Of a stretch of 64,000 nt of DNA, positions 55,651 to 64,000 are shown piece by piece. How positions within the stretch are numbered: the stretch's first letter is position 1; each line of letters opens with the position of its first letter. This DNA comes from an uncultured Christensenella sp. (lineage in GTDB: Bacteria > Bacillota > Clostridia > Christensenellales > Borkfalkiaceae). Made by a program: the position numbers and the translations under genes. The stretch lies in NCBI GenBank assembly GCA_910586245.1, contig CAJUFY010000004.1, positions 110,214 through 174,213 of the forward strand, in the 5' to 3' direction. The notes below the pieces were generated by a model. The model was not told where the DNA came from. It ran no database searches and was given only the letters and a program-made list of their open reading frames with translations.

Positions 55651-56590
55651 AAATTTTATCGGCGACTGCTTTGCCGTGCGGGCTTACCGCGTGCGATGGG
55701 GCGTCCGCGCGTCGGTCGGCGCCCATAAAGAAGAGGGCAATCGTGCCGGGGCCAACGTGGATTCCCGTGCAGATATCGTAATATTCCACGATCACTTCGC
55801 CTGCGCCGTGCTCTTTCAGCGTGGCGGCAAGTTCCAGCGCTTCTTCCTCGCAGTCGGCGTGCGTAATGGCGATCGTCTGCGATTCGGGACGTACGACGTT
55901 TTTGTCGAACATTTCCACCAGCGCGGAGAGCGCTTTTTTTCTGCCGCGCGTTTTTCCGTAGAAGGAAATCTTCGCGCTTGCGCCGCCGTCTGCCTTCAAA
56001 AGGGGTTTGATGTTCAAAAGGCTGCCCGCTAAGGCGAGCGTACGCGAAATTCTGCCGCCCTTGCGCAAATATTTTAAATCGTCTACCGTAAAGTAGCTGT
56101 TCATTTTATAGGCGTTGTTTTTCACCCAGTCGGCGCAAGCCTGCGCGGTTTCGCCCAGATCGCGCAGATCGGCTGCTTTGATCGCGAGCAAGCCTTCGCC
56201 CATCGAAGCGTTCGCGCTGTCCAGTACGTAAACTTTGCGTTTGGGGAATTTCTTTTCCAGCGTCTTTTGCGCAGCGACCGCTTGGTGGTAAGTTCCGCTC
56301 ACGCCCGAAGCGATCGTGAACAGCAGCGCGTCTTTGCCCGCTTCCAAAACAGGCGTAAGCGCTTCCACGATGCGCGCTTCTACGATCAGCGAAGATTTTA
56401 CGTCCGCGTCCGCGCGCATTTTATCGTAAAACGCTTTTGCGACGTCGCGGTAATTCTTCCCTTCCTGAATGCAGCTGAATTCCTCGCCGTTCACCGTGCA
56501 GACGTACGGAATTACGTGAATTCCGCGCTGGGAACGGATTTCGTCGGGAATATTCGCGGCAGAATCGACAAATATTTCAAAATCCTTCAT
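55649..56590 (-). CDS. DegV family protein (second copy)
   Basis: 313 residues. N-terminal IFVDSAANIPDEI, lipid-loop KSSLIVEARIVEAL, FTIASGVSGTYHQAVAAQ, DSANASMGEGLLAI and C-terminal CTGIHVGPGTIALFFMG follow the DegV pattern. It is only distantly similar to the copy at 20.5 kb, so each may bind a different lipid. CGGAGGAAATT precedes the start. Confidence 0.92.
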   Translation of the reverse strand: MKDFEIFVDSAANIPDEIRSQRGIHVIPYVCTVNGEEFSCIQEGKNYRDVAKAFYDKMRADADVKSSLIVEARIVEALTPVLEAGKDALLFTIASGVSGTYHQAVAAQKTLEKKFPKRKVYVLDSANASMGEGLLAIKAADLRDLGETAQACADWVKNNAYKMNSYFTVDDLKYLRKGGRISRTLALAGSLLNIKPLLKADGGASAKISFYGKTRGRKKALSALVEMFDKNVVRPESQTIAITHADCEEEALELAATLKEHGAGEVIVEYYDICTGIHVGPGTIALFFMGADRRADAPSHAVSPHGKAVADKI

Positions 56591-56706
56591 AATTTCCTCC
56601 GAAAGCGGTATTTTCCCCGCCCGATTTTAATATAACACGGGAAATCCGAAATTACACCCTATTTTTCGGATTCGCGCTCTCTTGTTTCAGATTACGGTTC
56701 TACTGT

Positions 56707-56744
56707 AAAAAACGTGACTCTACTGTGAGTAGAGTTGCGTTTTT
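56707..56744. repeat. Long imperfect palindrome upstream of the GH13 gene
   Basis: ACTCTACT/AGTAGAGT (8 bp, 3-nt centre) lies inside an outer AAAAAACG/CGTTTTT with a 2-nt symmetric bulge. It could be a terminator-like hairpin or an operator for the downstream promoter. Confidence 0.5.
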
Positions 56745-56768
56745 CGGCGATATTTTTTGCAATAAGTC

Positions 56769-56797
56769 TTGTAAACGGGGGCAAAAGATGTTATAAT
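56769..56797 (+). promoter_or_regulatory. Promoter of the GH13 gene
   Basis: TTGTAA (56769-56774), 17-bp spacer, TATAAT (56792-56797). Confidence 0.75.
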
Positions 56798-56824
56798 CCT
56801 CTTGAAATAAGGAGAAAAAACGAA

Positions 56825-58138
56825 ATGTGGTTTGACGAGAGTGTATTTTATCAGATATATCCTTTGGGATATTGCGGTGCGGAGCGCGAAAACGATTTCG
56901 GCGCGGTGCGCAGCCGTTTGCAAAAGATCGGGGCGGATATCCCGCGGATCAAGTCGCTGGGCGTGAACGCGGTGCTGTTCAATCCGCTGTTCGAAAGCGA
57001 GCGCCACGGCTACGATACGGCGGATTTTTACAAAATCGACCGCCGACTGGGCACGAACGCGCAGTTCAAAGCTTTGGTGAAAGAGTTTCACGAAGCGGGG
57101 ATCCGCGTCGTGCTTGACGGCGTGTTCAATCATACGGGGCGGGAATTCCCGCCCTTCCGCGAAGTGCGGGAAAAGAAAGAGGGCACCGATTACCGTTTTT
57201 GGTTCGATATCGACTTTCACGGAAATTCGCGCTACAACGACGGATTCGGTTACGCAGACTGGGAAGGGCATCCCGAACTCGTAAAGCTTCGGCTGGAAAA
57301 CGCCGATTTGCAGCGGTATTTAATGGACGCCGTGCGGTTTTGGATCGACGAGTTCGATATCGACGGGCTTCGGCTCGACGTGTGCTATTTGCTTCCGCCC
57401 TGGTTTATGGAGCTGTTGCGCCGCACCGTGCGCGAAAAAAAGCCCGATTTTTATCTCGTGGGCGAAGTGATCCACTGCGGGAACTTTCAAAACAACTTAT
57501 CGCCCGATCGGCTCGATTCGATTACCAATTACGAATGCTACAAGGGTATGATTTCGGCGTTCAATTCCCAAAACCTGTTCGAAATCGAGCATTCGCTCAC
57601 AAGGCTCTTTTCCGATCAGCCCTGGGTGCTCTATACGGGCAAACGCATGCTCAACTTCGTAGACAATCACGACGTCGTGCGCGCTTACACTGCGCTCTTG
57701 GAAAAGCGGAATATAAACAATCTTTATACTTTGCTGTTTACGATGCCCGGCATTCCCTGTTTGTACTACGGCTCGGAATACGGCGCCGAGGGGGATAAAG
57801 GCGATCGCGATTACCGCCTGCGCCCCTGCATCGACGAAATCGATCAAGCCGCAAACCCCGAATTATTTGCGCATATTCAATATCTTATTAAAATTCGCAG
57901 AGGAAATCCTGCCCTTTCGTACGGAAAATATGCGAAAGCGACCTTGCAGAACACCAATTTTTCCTTTGTACGGGAAGTAGAAGGCGAAAAATTGATCGTG
58001 GCAATCAATATCGGCGCGGGCGACTGCACCGTGCGCGTCGAGGAGGCGGAGGGCAAAAATCTGCTAACGGGCGAGGTGCGGAATTTAAACGATATCTACC
58101 TGCCGCCCTTCACCTCTGCAATCTACCGTAAAATTTGA
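56825..58138 (+). CDS. GH13 alpha-amylase family glycosidase
   Basis: 437 residues, no signal peptide, so intracellular. All four GH13 regions are visible: I DGVFNHTG, II GLRLDVCY (nucleophile Asp), III LVGEVIH (acid/base Glu), IV FVDNHDV. A short (beta/alpha)8 barrel plus C-terminal beta domain without the cyclomaltodextrinase N-domain suggests an oligo-alpha-glucosidase or maltodextrin-type enzyme. ATG 56825 has ATAAGGAGAAAAAACGAA upstream; the ORF from 56735 starts before the promoter. Confidence 0.92.
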   Translation: MWFDESVFYQIYPLGYCGAERENDFGAVRSRLQKIGADIPRIKSLGVNAVLFNPLFESERHGYDTADFYKIDRRLGTNAQFKALVKEFHEAGIRVVLDGVFNHTGREFPPFREVREKKEGTDYRFWFDIDFHGNSRYNDGFGYADWEGHPELVKLRLENADLQRYLMDAVRFWIDEFDIDGLRLDVCYLLPPWFMELLRRTVREKKPDFYLVGEVIHCGNFQNNLSPDRLDSITNYECYKGMISAFNSQNLFEIEHSLTRLFSDQPWVLYTGKRMLNFVDNHDVVRAYTALLEKRNINNLYTLLFTMPGIPCLYYGSEYGAEGDKGDRDYRLRPCIDEIDQAANPELFAHIQYLIKIRRGNPALSYGKYAKATLQNTNFSFVREVEGEKLIVAINIGAGDCTVRVEEAEGKNLLTGEVRNLNDIYLPPFTSAIYRKI

Positions 58139-58159
58139 ATCTCTATAATATGGTATAAG

Positions 58160-58185
58160 AGCCGCCCTGTTCTGGGCGGCTTTTT
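58160..58185 (+). terminator. Terminator after GH13 gene
   Basis: AGCCGCCC / GGGCGGCT, loop TGTTCT, T run. Confidence 0.92.
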
Positions 58186-58468
58186 GCTGCGGGTTTGCCC
58201 TTCGGCACGCCCGAACGGCATGCGCTTCGGAGCGCGGTTTGCGGCGGAACGGGCTGTAATATCTTGAATATTCTTAGGATCGGGCGCAAGCCGATATATT
58301 CCTTTAATCATCATAAAGTGCGTAATTTTCCTGTAAAAATACATAAAAATCCGATATATACAAAATAAATGAAAGAATTTTCCCCAAAAAACACCCACAA
58401 AAATACGCAATAAATTGAAACAAAGTTAAAATTTATGACAAAATCACGGGAATATTTCGCCATTCGTC
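58186..58468. other. Noncoding gap, mostly AT-rich
   Basis: GC-rich start with short imperfect hairpins around 58195-58260, then AT-rich sequence. No gene with a ribosome binding site is seen. Confidence 0.5.
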
Positions 58469-58497
58469 TTGATCTTGACATATCTATATAATATAAT
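58469..58497 (+). promoter_or_regulatory. Promoter of the giant surface protein
   Basis: TTGATC (58469-58474), 17-bp spacer, TATAAT (58492-58497). A perfect TTGACA at 58475 is too close to this -10 (11 bp). The leader to the ATG is about 200 nt. Confidence 0.6.
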
Positions 58498-58704
58498 AGT
58501 TATGTGTAAAAATGTAAAAGTGTATCACTATGCCATCAAAATTCACAACGGCAGGATATCTGTCGTTTTCGGCATGAAATTCACTTTGCGAAATCTCCTG
58601 TTCGTCACCAGAACCGATAGTTATGTAATAAAGAACGCGTCGGGGAAGGTGAACAAAAATCACAAAGAAGGACAAGGAAGAGTTTTGTTTGAATGGAGGT
58701 ATCC

Positions 58705-61700
58705 ATGAAGAATAAAATCGAGAAGAAAAATTCATTAAAAAGATTGAGCGCGCGAAGGGAAGCCTTTGCGGGTATCGCGCGCAACGAAAATATAGGGGGA
58801 AGCCGCGCGCCGCGCCTGATCGCGGTCGTGCTCATGCTCTTCGCGCTCGTAACGAGCGTGTGCTTCGGCGTGCTGTTTGCAAGCGGCGCAAACGGACGGG
58901 GGCTCGCATTGAACGAAGTCACCGCTTCGGCGGAAACGTTAAGCGAATTCGCGCACGAAGACGTTCCGCTTGAAAGTTCGTGGGATGCGGCTGTTAAAAA
59001 CAGTTCTACAAGTTCTCCCAGAAGATACAAACTCACTTCTAACTGGACTGCTTACTTTGCGTGGCCGCGCTATATTTTCGGAACGGACAGCGCTTGTTAT
59101 AACGATACTGCTTTATATGTGCCCCAAGGAAAGTCGGTTGTACTCGATTTAAACGGCTATACCATTAACGGCAACAATTTGAATGCAGATCAAACTGCCC
59201 GTGGCGACGTTATTTCCGTTGCCGGCACCCTTGTAATTACCGATAGTTCTGCAGCAGGTTCGGGCAAAATTACGGGCGGTAAGATCGGCGGTAATTCTAC
59301 TTCTGTTACGGGTGGCGGAGGTGTTACGGTTTGGGGCACCGTTACGTTAGAGCGCGGAATGATTTACGGCAATAAAGGTTGTTTTAATAACAACGCAGGC
59401 GGAGCAGGCGGTGTGTTCGTGGCCGGTACGTTCAACATGACGGGCGGCGCAGTCAAGGGAAATAGCGTTGCTAATGACACTTACAATAATACGGGAAAGA
59501 GCAATAATACGGCGGGAATTTGGATTGCACCGGGCGGCGTAATGAATTTTTCCGGCGGCACTGTGTCGGGCAACTATTTTGAGTATTCTTCAACCAATCT
59601 ACCGCGCGAAAGCGCTACGCTCGGAATTCGCGTGCAAGGTACGCTGAATATGACCGGCGGTACGGTAGAGAATCATGTTTTTGATAATTACGCGAGCATA
59701 TCTTCGAAATACGGCGTTGCCGGCGTTAAGGTGGATGGCGGTACGTTCAACCTGAACGGCGGAACGATTGCAAACAATAAAGCAATTTATGCTGCCGGAG
59801 ATATGTACGGCGCAGGTGTTTTTGTCGGTGGGAATGGAAAATTCTTGATGACCGACGGCAAAATTAGCAACAATCATATCGCGGGTTCTACGCGTGCAGC
59901 AGGTGTACATGTTGCCAGTACCGCGGCGTCATTTAAAATTACCGGCGGTGAAATTTCCGGAAACGTGTCCGACGACGGAACAGGCCGCGGCGGAATTTAC
60001 GTCGGCTGCGATGCAACGATTGAAAATTTAAAGCTTCTGAATAACAGAGGTACGACGGCCGCATATTTCCATTCGAATGCAGAACTCAAAAATTGTACGG
60101 TTACGGGCAATAGCTCAAGCACCGCTACCATACTGTTAAATAGCGGAGATTACGTCTTCGATTCCTGCACCGTGAGTGAAAACACCACGGTTTCGGGGGT
60201 CGGCGGGCTGCACCTAAACGGCGCAGCCTCCCTCGCACTGCGAGGGAAAACAATTATACAGAACAATTCGGCGACGGGCACAACGTGCACGGCGCAGAAT
60301 CTGTACGTTCCCGCAGGGAAGAAAATTACGATCACCGAGGCGTTGGAAGATGGCTCGGGTATCGGCGTGACTTGCGCGGAAGACGGTATATTTACCGAAG
60401 GATACGGCGCGCACAACTCGGCAGATCCGACTGCGATATTCAGTTCCGATAAAACGAATCGGCTCGTATTCGGGGTCAGTACGGCTTCCGGTACGGAAGT
60501 TGCATACGCAAACAACCCGATGCAATCTGCCTGGTCGGCAGCCGTTCAGGCAAGTTTAAATGCGGGGGGCGCGCAACAGACGTTCACCATGACCGACGAC
60601 TGGACTGCCGAAAACGGCAGCTTCGGTACGGGCACGGGCTATTTAAACGGTGCGCTTTACGTACCCAACGGCGCAAGCATTTTGCTCGATATGAACGGTT
60701 ACACGCTCGATCGCGGCTTAACGGCGCCGCAAACGCACGGTTACGTGATCGCAGTCGGCGACGGCGGTACGGCAAAACTTGATATTGTCGATAACTCCGC
60801 TGCGAAAAGTGGTACGATTACAGGCGGATATACTTCCGATGCATGGCAGGCAGGCGGCATCATGGTAAATCACCGCGGGGCAATCGTAACCGTGCGCGAT
60901 ATTACGCTCACGGGCAATCACGGCACCTGCGGCGGCGCGATTACCGTAAAGGATATGTACAATCAGTCGAGAGTAACCTTAACCAACGTCACGATTTCGG
61001 GAAATTATAGTAGCGGTTATGCCGGCGGCGTTGCCGTATACGGCGGCGGTCTTACGATGGAAGGCTGCACGGTAGAAAATAACACTTCGTCCGGAACGTA
61101 CCACGCGGGCGGGATTTATATTTCTAACAATGATAGCGGCGCAAAACTAAAAATCACTAACAGTGTAATTCGTAACAACGTAAGCACGAACAGCGGTACC
61201 GGCGGCATTATCGTGGGTTCCGGTAGCGATTACAGACCTAGCAGTTTGAAAGCGGAAATTATCGATACCGAAATTTCCGGAAACGAAGCGAAAGGCGGCA
61301 GCGGTACGGGCGGGCTTTCGGTTTGGAAATTTGATACGAATCATACTACTTGCACCAACGTTACGATTAAGAACAACGTCGGTGTAACGGCGGGCGGCAT
61401 TGAGAACGCAGGGAATCTGACGCTTGACAATTGCCACGTTATCAACAATACGGCTACCGGTTCAATTTCGGCAGGCGGAATTTATAGCTCGTCCGGAAAT
61501 CTTACGATCAACGGCGGCGAAGTTTCCCAAAACAAGGCGCTTAATACGCCCGAAGGGGCGGGCGGTATTTATTTCGCCCGCAACGTTTCGGACGCTGTTT
61601 TAACGGCAACCGGCGTCGAGTTTTATGCAAACAGTTCGAGCTACGCGGGCGCGATTTTCACAGGCGCGTTAAAGGGCGGAAATACGCTTACTTTAACGGA

Positions 61701-64000
61701 TTGCACCTTTGAGGAAAACGTAAGCGGTTCTACGGGCGCGGTTACGCATAGATTCAATAAACTTACGATCGACGATTGCTCGTTTATCAACAATCAATCT
61801 TCGGGCAGCGTTTCCGCCCTTTTCGGAGCGCAAGAACTTACCGTGCGCAACTCTGCGTTTACGGGCAATACGGCTACGGGCGCGAATAGTGCGGCGGTTT
61901 ACCTTTCCGGAAGCAACGTACACTTATTCGAAAACTGCACGTTTACGGGCAACACGGGCGCGATGCGCGTAATCGCGGGCGCAAACGCAACGTTCGGCGG
62001 AAAAATTACCATGAAAGATAATATTTCCAACGCTGACGGGAACGTGGCGAATCTTCGGCTGGAAGGTGGCGCGGTGATTACCGTAAAATCTGCGCTGACG
62101 GGTTCGGAAATCGTTGTTGCATGCACGAAGAGCGGTGTGTTCACGAGCGGCTTCGGCGCGCAGCACAGCGGTTCGGGCGTGCATCCTACTACGATTTTTA
62201 CGGGTGAAGGCGCGTTCGGCAGAGTTGAAAATCAAGGTACGGGTACGGACGAAGAAGGTTATTTCCTCGGCAATTCGAATAGCGATTTGTGGACGTACGC
62301 GATCCGCAACAGCGTTGCGAACAACGGCAGAACGGAAACGTTTACGCTGATCGACGACTGGACGTGGAGCAACGGATTCGGTAACGGAAACAAGAATAAA
62401 GCGGACGGTTATGATGTAGGAGGGCAGCTGTTCGTACCGGAAGGCGCCAACATCATACTGGATCTGAACGGATTTACGATCGACGCAAAACAGTCCAGTT
62501 GGATTATTTGCGTATGGAAGAGTAGCCTCGAAATTAAAGACAGTTCGCATGACCGCGGGGAAACGCAGCAGATCACTGCAAACGGCAAAACGTACACGGT
62601 AGATAAGGGTACGATTAAAGGGGGTAAGCTTTCCTCTTCAAATACGCAGCTTACGCCGTGGGGATCGATTATCGTTGAAGATTCCAGTATGCTGAAATTC
62701 AGCGGCGGGACGCTTACGGGCAATGTGAACAGCGGCAATTTCTCTTGCGGCGGAATTGCCGTGCGCGAAGGTTCTTCGCTTGAAATGACGGGCGGCTATA
62801 TCGTCGGCAACACGGGCGCGTATGCGGGCGGAATCATTGCAAGTTCCGAAGCGACGAGAGTTTCCATTTCCAACGTAACGGTTGCGGGAAACAATATTTC
62901 AGGCGCATCGGAATATTCCGGCGCGGTTACCGTAATGATGGGCGCAACGACCGATTTTTCGATGACGAATTCGATCGTCGAAGGAAATTATACGACGGTC
63001 AACAGCAACGCCGGCGTAACGGTGTACGGTGCGGGCGAAGCGACTCTTACGCGTGTTACAATCCGCAATAATTCTACGACTTCGGCAAATCAATATGCTT
63101 CGGCAGTGCGTGCGGTTTCGAACGGAGCGCATATCAATCTGATCGATTGCGTCATTACGGGCAATTCGGGCGGCTATGCGCCGTTTTATGTGAATTCGAA
63201 TTCTGCGCTTACGATGACGGGCGGCGCAATCGGCGGGGATAACGCATCCGACGGAAACGCCGGCACGTATGCTGGTGCGGTTTACGTTGCGGGTTCGTCA
63301 ACGAGCCAGGGCAGCGCTACGCTCGAAAACGTAAAAATCAAGAATAATAGAGCGACAAGCGCCAGTACAGCCACATTCTCAGCGGGGGCAATTTGTGCCA
63401 TCGGTAATATAACGGTAACAGGCGGAGAAATTTCGGATAATACTGCTACGTCTTCTACGAGCGTAGGTGCGATTTTTCAATCGGGTGGTTCAATTAGCAA
63501 TGCACATCTTACGACAACGATAACCGACGTAGCGTTTAAAAACAATACTGGTAAGAGCGGTATTGTCATGTTCGGTAACGGAGTATATGCAACTTTTACG
63601 CGTACGCAATTTCTCGGCAATACGGTTACTTCTTATGCGGTTTTGCATGTATCAACAACGCCGGACGGCGGCGCAACGTTAAACGATTGTACGTTTAATA
63701 ATAACTTTGGTGGATTAGGCGCGATTGCAGCGGGTTGCCACGGCGGCGGAAAAATCGTAATGAACGGCGGTTCGATTACGGATCATATTACAACGGCAGC
63801 GAATTCTGCGGGCGGCGTATATGTCGGAGCTACAAGCGCATCTGCGAATCCTAACGGAACAATCGAGTTGAACAACGTTACGATATCGGATAATACGGGC
63901 GTAAACGCAGGCGGCATTTATGTAATGCGTTATGACGCGAACAAATTCGGCACGCTCACGATGGACGGCTGCACGGTATCGAATAACGTCGCAACGGGAA
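58705..64000 (+). CDS. Giant beta-helix repeat surface protein (3' end beyond window)
   Basis: At least 1,765 codons, still open at the window edge. A basic N-terminus and hydrophobic stretch (about residues 33-56, LIAVVLMLFALVTSVCFGVLF) form a long signal peptide or anchor. The rest is built of short Gly/Asn/Thr-rich beta-helix rungs (GGIYV, SGN, NTATG, LTGNT types) as in polymorphic or adhesin-like right-handed beta-helix proteins. Larger modules begin at about 59044, 60601 and 62359, each with a D-x-W-T segment then LYVP-G-S-x-LDLNGYT. ATG 58705 follows GGAGGTATCC. Likely an adhesin or S-layer-like surface protein. Confidence 0.85.
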   Translation, partial: MKNKIEKKNSLKRLSARREAFAGIARNENIGGSRAPRLIAVVLMLFALVTSVCFGVLFASGANGRGLALNEVTASAETLSEFAHEDVPLESSWDAAVKNSSTSSPRRYKLTSNWTAYFAWPRYIFGTDSACYNDTALYVPQGKSVVLDLNGYTINGNNLNADQTARGDVISVAGTLVITDSSAAGSGKITGGKIGGNSTSVTGGGGVTVWGTVTLERGMIYGNKGCFNNNAGGAGGVFVAGTFNMTGGAVKGNSVANDTYNNTGKSNNTAGIWIAPGGVMNFSGGTVSGNYFEYSSTNLPRESATLGIRVQGTLNMTGGTVENHVFDNYASISSKYGVAGVKVDGGTFNLNGGTIANNKAIYAAGDMYGAGVFVGGNGKFLMTDGKISNNHIAGSTRAAGVHVASTAASFKITGGEISGNVSDDGTGRGGIYVGCDATIENLKLLNNRGTTAAYFHSNAELKNCTVTGNSSSTATILLNSGDYVFDSCTVSENTTVSGVGGLHLNGAASLALRGKTIIQNNSATGTTCTAQNLYVPAGKKITITEALEDGSGIGVTCAEDGIFTEGYGAHNSADPTAIFSSDKTNRLVFGVSTASGTEVAYANNPMQSAWSAAVQASLNAGGAQQTFTMTDDWTAENGSFGTGTGYLNGALYVPNGASILLDMNGYTLDRGLTAPQTHGYVIAVGDGGTAKLDIVDNSAAKSGTITGGYTSDAWQAGGIMVNHRGAIVTVRDITLTGNHGTCGGAITVKDMYNQSRVTLTNVTISGNYSSGYAGGVAVYGGGLTMEGCTVENNTSSGTYHAGGIYISNNDSGAKLKITNSVIRNNVSTNSGTGGIIVGSGSDYRPSSLKAEIIDTEISGNEAKGGSGTGGLSVWKFDTNHTTCTNVTIKNNVGVTAGGIENAGNLTLDNCHVINNTATGSISAGGIYSSSGNLTINGGEVSQNKALNTPEGAGGIYFARNVSDAVLTATGVEFYANSSSYAGAIFTGALKGGNTLTLTDCTFEENVSGSTGAVTHRFNKLTIDDCSFINNQSSGSVSALFGAQELTVRNSAFTGNTATGANSAAVYLSGSNVHLFENCTFTGNTGAMRVIAGANATFGGKITMKDNISNADGNVANLRLEGGAVITVKSALTGSEIVVACTKSGVFTSGFGAQHSGSGVHPTTIFTGEGAFGRVENQGTGTDEEGYFLGNSNSDLWTYAIRNSVANNGRTETFTLIDDWTWSNGFGNGNKNKADGYDVGGQLFVPEGANIILDLNGFTIDAKQSSWIICVWKSSLEIKDSSHDRGETQQITANGKTYTVDKGTIKGGKLSSSNTQLTPWGSIIVEDSSMLKFSGGTLTGNVNSGNFSCGGIAVREGSSLEMTGGYIVGNTGAYAGGIIASSEATRVSISNVTVAGNNISGASEYSGAVTVMMGATTDFSMTNSIVEGNYTTVNSNAGVTVYGAGEATLTRVTIRNNSTTSANQYASAVRAVSNGAHINLIDCVITGNSGGYAPFYVNSNSALTMTGGAIGGDNASDGNAGTYAGAVYVAGSSTSQGSATLENVKIKNNRATSASTATFSAGAICAIGNITVTGGEISDNTATSSTSVGAIFQSGGSISNAHLTTTITDVAFKNNTGKSGIVMFGNGVYATFTRTQFLGNTVTSYAVLHVSTTPDGGATLNDCTFNNNFGGLGAIAAGCHGGGKIVMNGGSITDHITTAANSAGGVYVGATSASANPNGTIELNNVTISDNTGVNAGGIYVMRYDANKFGTLTMDGCTVSNNVATG

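Noticed and set aside
58469..58708. 79-codon ORF upstream of the giant surface protein
   Set aside because: It begins within the promoter region, has no ribosome binding site and overlaps the real start; more likely leader sequence.

Overview
The window reads as a piece of a spore-former-type Clostridia (Firmicutes) chromosome of moderately high GC. Supporting signs are a spoIIAA-spoIIAB-sigF operon, a sigH-like gene directly after mrnC-rlmB, class-A RNase P RNA, SigA-type promoters with 17-bp spacers and strong GGAGG ribosome binding sites. The exact lineage cannot be fixed from the sequence; an uncultured gut-type Clostridia is a reasonable guess.

Layout. 1-9.8 kb: end of an aconitase-family hydratase, lemA plus a DUF2207 membrane protein, glycerol kinase, glmM-glmS and a convergent CPA2-type antiporter. 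9.9-16.1 kb: mrnC-rlmB-sigH-dnaX-ybaB-recR-gpsA, a compact operon with stop/start overlaps, then an HTH regulator with glycine-pentad repeats. 16.1-20.3 kb, minus strand: HAD phosphatase, transketolase and phosphoglucomutase/phosphomannomutase. 20.5-30.5 kb: DegV, prolyl- and asparaginyl-tRNA synthetases, a lipoprotein behind a poly-G promoter, a nucleoside-hydrolase-like enzyme, a glycosyltransferase, tRNA-Val and tRNA-Leu, an SDR, a flavodoxin/ferredoxin protein, a membrane protein and an isochorismatase-type hydrolase. 30.7-31.9 kb: a Y-family polymerase. 32.0-32.4 kb: a previously unlisted 34-codon hydrophobic ORF flanked by two face-to-face near-consensus promoters, with its Shine-Dalgarno in a hairpin. 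It looks like a type I toxin-antitoxin module.

32.5-46.6 kb is a 14-kb integrated element in the 3' half of tRNA-Tyr, bounded by 56-bp direct repeats. It carries a tyrosine integrase, an XRE repressor with three CTGTAAATTTACAG-like operators, and a rightward block of small genes. The block includes two tandem paralogous membrane-anchored proteins, a large secreted protein with a C-terminal anchor, a 44-residue single-pass peptide and a Zot/pI-like ATPase. This matches an inovirus (filamentous phage) prophage of a Gram-positive host. No HUH replication initiator or classic major coat gene is recognisable. The 5' end of zot and its upstream promoter architecture are duplicated. An 850-bp hairpin-rich gap next to attR could hold the phage origin or packaging signal.

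46.5-47.1 kb: a five-gene tRNA operon (CAU, Asp, Phe, Thr, Tyr) whose last gene is the integration site. 47.2-58.1 kb: spoIIA operon, pyruvate kinase, RNase P RNA, glutamate dehydrogenase, a zinc-ribbon membrane protein, an XRE/DUF6809-like divergent pair, tex, a second DegV and a GH13 glycosidase. 58.7 kb to the window end: the first 1,765 codons of a giant repeat-built beta-helix surface protein, still open at the edge.
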